From positions 1-14,972 of the forward strand of contig CAAFQM010000316.1 in the NCBI GenBank assembly GCA_900765105.1: DNA of 14,972 nt. The letters run 5' to 3'. A program made the translations under genes and the position numbers. The DNA comes from an uncultured Faecalibacterium sp. Its GTDB lineage: Bacteria; Bacillota; Clostridia; Oscillospirales; Ruminococcaceae. Of this stretch, positions 13,323 to 14,972 are shown piece by piece. Positions within the stretch are counted from its first letter, which is position 1; every line of letters starts with the position of its first letter. The notes beneath the pieces were generated by a model that saw only the letters and a list, made by a program, of their open reading frames with translations, had not been told where the DNA came from and searched no databases.

Positions 13323-14657
13323 ATGGAATTTTTAGCGTTTCTGTACACCTTTCTGCTGGTGGCCATCTGCCTGATGATGGCGCTGCTGCTGTACCGTTCG
13401 GCAAAACAGACGGCCGGCCGGGATGACGCCGCGCTGAAGGAATGGCTGCACCAGCAGCTGGAAGCCCAGAACCGGCAGACCGAGGCAAAGCTGGCTGAGA
13501 TGAACCGGCAGAACCTTGCCGCCATGGGCCAGATCAGCGAGACGCTGCAGGCCTCAGTGCAAAGCCTGAGTGCAGCACTCACCGCAGGGCAGGGCACCCA
13601 GCAGCAGACCATGGAGCAGCGCCTGCAGGGGCTGGAAATGTCCAGCGCCCGCAAGCTGGAAGAAATGCGCAAAACGCTGGCCGATGGCATGACCGCTCTG
13701 CAGACACAGAACGCTCAGAAGCTGGACGAGATCCGCCATACGGTGGACGAACAGCTGCAGGACACTTTGCAGAAGCGTGTGACTGAGAGCTTCAAGGCCG
13801 TGAACGACCAACTGGAACAGGTGTACAAGGGGCTGGGCGAAATGCAGAATCTTGCCGCCGATGTGGGCGGGCTGAAGCAGGTGCTTTCCGGCGTCAAGAC
13901 CCGCGGCATTCTGGGCGAGATCCAGCTGGGGGCCATTCTGGAAGAGATCCTTGCCCCGGAGCAGTACGACACCAATGTGGCCACCATCCCGGGCAGCACC
14001 CAGCGGGTGGAGTACGCCATCAAGATGCCGGGCGCGGACGGCGGCACCGTGTGGCTGCCCATCGATTCCAAGTTCCCCGGCGACACCTATGCTCACTTGC
14101 AGGATGCGCAGGCTTCCGGCGATGCGCAGGCTGTGGAAAATGCCCGCCATGCGCTGGAACTGGTGCTGCGCAGTGAAGCAAAGGACATCCGCGAAAAGTA
14201 TGTGGAGCCGCCTTACACCACGGCATTCGGCATCCTGTTTCTGCCATTTGAAGGCCTGTATGCTGAGGTGGTGAACGCGGGCCTGCTGGAAGTGCTGCAG
14301 CGGGACTATCAGGTGAACATTGCAGGCCCCAGCACCATGGCGGCGCTGCTCAACAGCCTGCAGATGGGCTTCAAGACCCTTGCCATCCAGAAGCGTTCGG
14401 GCGAGGTGTGGCAGCTGTTGGGCGCGGTCAAGACCGAGTTCGACAAGTTCGGGCAGGGACTTTCCAAGATGCAGCAGCGCCTGCGCCAGACGGACGAAGA
14501 ACTGGACAACCTCATCGGCGTGCGCAGCCGCGCCATCAGCCGCAAGCTGCGGGCGGTGCAGACCATGGATGAGAATGCCGCTGCCGCCCTGCTGGAACTG
14601 GACAACGAACCGGGCAGGCCGGTGTCTGCCCGCCTGCCGGAGAGCGGGGAACAGTAA
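13323..14657 (+). CDS. rmuC: DNA recombination protein RmuC
   Basis: This 444-aa protein has an N-terminal membrane anchor (about 2-24, FLAFLYTFLLVAICLMMALL). A long coiled-coil, Gln/Glu-rich region follows (about 35-185). The conserved RmuC domain (about 190-415) shows TRGILGEIQLGAILEEIL (193-210), LPIDSKFP (245-252) with the nuclease-like D-S-K residues, FLPFEGLYAEV (306-316) and GPSTMAALLNSLQMGF (335-350). RmuC limits inversion and recombination at short inverted repeats in E. coli and is thought to be a nuclease-fold protein. The length is typical. The start is the ATG at 13323, with GGGAG 9 nt upstream. It sits close after the terminator of the secreted hydrolase. The next gene has its own promoter. 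Confidence 0.95.
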   Translation: MEFLAFLYTFLLVAICLMMALLLYRSAKQTAGRDDAALKEWLHQQLEAQNRQTEAKLAEMNRQNLAAMGQISETLQASVQSLSAALTAGQGTQQQTMEQRLQGLEMSSARKLEEMRKTLADGMTALQTQNAQKLDEIRHTVDEQLQDTLQKRVTESFKAVNDQLEQVYKGLGEMQNLAADVGGLKQVLSGVKTRGILGEIQLGAILEEILAPEQYDTNVATIPGSTQRVEYAIKMPGADGGTVWLPIDSKFPGDTYAHLQDAQASGDAQAVENARHALELVLRSEAKDIREKYVEPPYTTAFGILFLPFEGLYAEVVNAGLLEVLQRDYQVNIAGPSTMAALLNSLQMGFKTLAIQKRSGEVWQLLGAVKTEFDKFGQGLSKMQQRLRQTDEELDNLIGVRSRAISRKLRAVQTMDENAAAALLELDNEPGRPVSARLPESGEQ

Positions 14658-14678
14658 AGGACGCGGATCCTTTCCCTC

Positions 14679-14707
14679 TTGCCAAACTTCTGACAATGTG
14701 CTACACT
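14679..14707 (+). promoter_or_regulatory. Promoter of the flavodiiron gene
   Basis: TTGCCA (14679-14684), a 17-bp spacer and TACACT (14702-14707), with TGC before the -10. The predicted start near 14714 leaves about 62 nt before the ATG at 14776. Confidence 0.7.
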
Positions 14708-14719
14708 GAGAACAGTTCC

Positions 14720-14761
14720 TAAAAATAAAACCGCTCCGCGCGGTACAGCATAAAAATAAAA
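14720..14761 (+). other. 5' leader: direct repeats flanking a small hairpin
   Basis: TAAAAATAAAA occurs twice (14720-14730 and 14751-14761) on either side of an ACCGC/GCGGT stem (14730-14734 with 14740-14744), in the predicted leader just before AGGAGA. It may be an mRNA stability element, a binding site, or chance in A+T-rich DNA. Confidence 0.35.
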
Positions 14762-14775
14762 GGAGACCAGACATT

Positions 14776-14972
14776 ATGAGCGTGAAAAAGATCAGCGAAG
14801 CCATTCTGGGCGTGGGTGTGGATGATACCACCATCGACCTGTTCGAGAGCCAGTACCCGGTGCCCACCGGCGTCAGCTATAACTCCTATGTCATTCTGGA
14901 CGAAAAGACCGCCGTTCTGGACACGGTGGATGCCCGCGCTACCGAGCCGTGGCTGGAAAACCTGACCGAAGC
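14776..14972 (+). CDS. FprA-type flavodiiron protein (partial, 3' end outside window)
   Basis: Only the first 65 residues are present. They include a stretch typical of A-type flavoproteins: TIDLFESQYPVPTGVSYNSY (19-38), then VILDEKTAVLDTVDA (39-53), the first strands of the metallo-beta-lactamase-like di-iron domain. Family members reduce O2 to water or NO to N2O using a C-terminal flavodoxin-like domain, protecting strict anaerobes. Full-length proteins are about 400 aa, so most of the gene lies outside the window. AGGAGA is placed about 9 nt before the ATG. It has its own promoter at 14679-14707. Whether a rubredoxin or flavin reductase domain is fused at the C-terminus cannot be seen. Confidence 0.85.
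   Translation, partial: MSVKKISEAILGVGVDDTTIDLFESQYPVPTGVSYNSYVILDEKTAVLDTVDARATEPWLENLTE

Noticed and set aside
13554..14867. 437-codon minus-strand open frame opposite rmuC
   Set aside because: Shadow of rmuC. It also runs across the flavodiiron promoter and gene start.

Overview
The window looks like chromosomal DNA of a G+C-rich gut Firmicute (Clostridia, Oscillospirales). The best guess is a Faecalibacterium-type organism. This rests on the G+C-rich coding style, AGGAGG-type ribosome binding sites, consensus sigma-A promoters, a class II (Firmicute) GalT, a CIRCE heat-shock operator, and an imperfect multi-hairpin intergenic element at the left edge. No mobile element, CRISPR array, phage gene or recognisable defence system is present.

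Layout, left to right. (1) 1-160: hairpin-rich intergenic repeat-like element. (2) 172-1405, minus: an orphan MoeA-like molybdopterin-binding protein with a Cys-rich tail, then tRNA-Ala(GGC) with its own promoter and terminator. (3) 1493-5821: a galactose module. galK and galT overlap by 4 nt on the minus strand. Upstream lie a 49-residue small gene missed by length cut-offs and a divergent AraC-family regulator. The galK promoter and the small-gene promoter share a 15-nt element, and galK carries a pair of direct repeats that are candidate operators. (4) 5822-6049: non-coding G+C-rich block. (5) 6050-9364, minus: an XpaC-like membrane protein and htpG (Hsp90). htpG has a perfect CIRCE operator overlapping its -10 box. 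The promoter of the XpaC-like gene sits inside the htpG terminator hairpin. (6) 9389-11453, plus: a cytosolic alpha/beta hydrolase, then a probable two-gene unit of an unrecognised 146-aa acidic protein and an HD-domain protein, closed by a bidirectional terminator. (7) 11456-13303: a PAT-type GNAT acetyltransferase (minus), divergent from a secreted alpha/beta hydrolase (plus). (8) 13323-14972, plus: rmuC and the start of an FprA-type flavodiiron protein cut by the window end.

Functional links. GalK makes galactose-1-phosphate and GalT exchanges it with UDP-glucose, so galKT plus the AraC regulator form a sugar-responsive Leloir unit. The rest is a mosaic of independently promoted housekeeping and stress genes: Hsp90 under HrcA, an O2/NO-detoxifying flavodiiron protein and RmuC. 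The most unusual points are the unannotated small gene wired into the galactose locus, the shared promoter element, CIRCE control of htpG, and the promoter nested in a terminator. I saw no clearly new multi-gene system. All family assignments were made by eye from translated motifs, without database searches.
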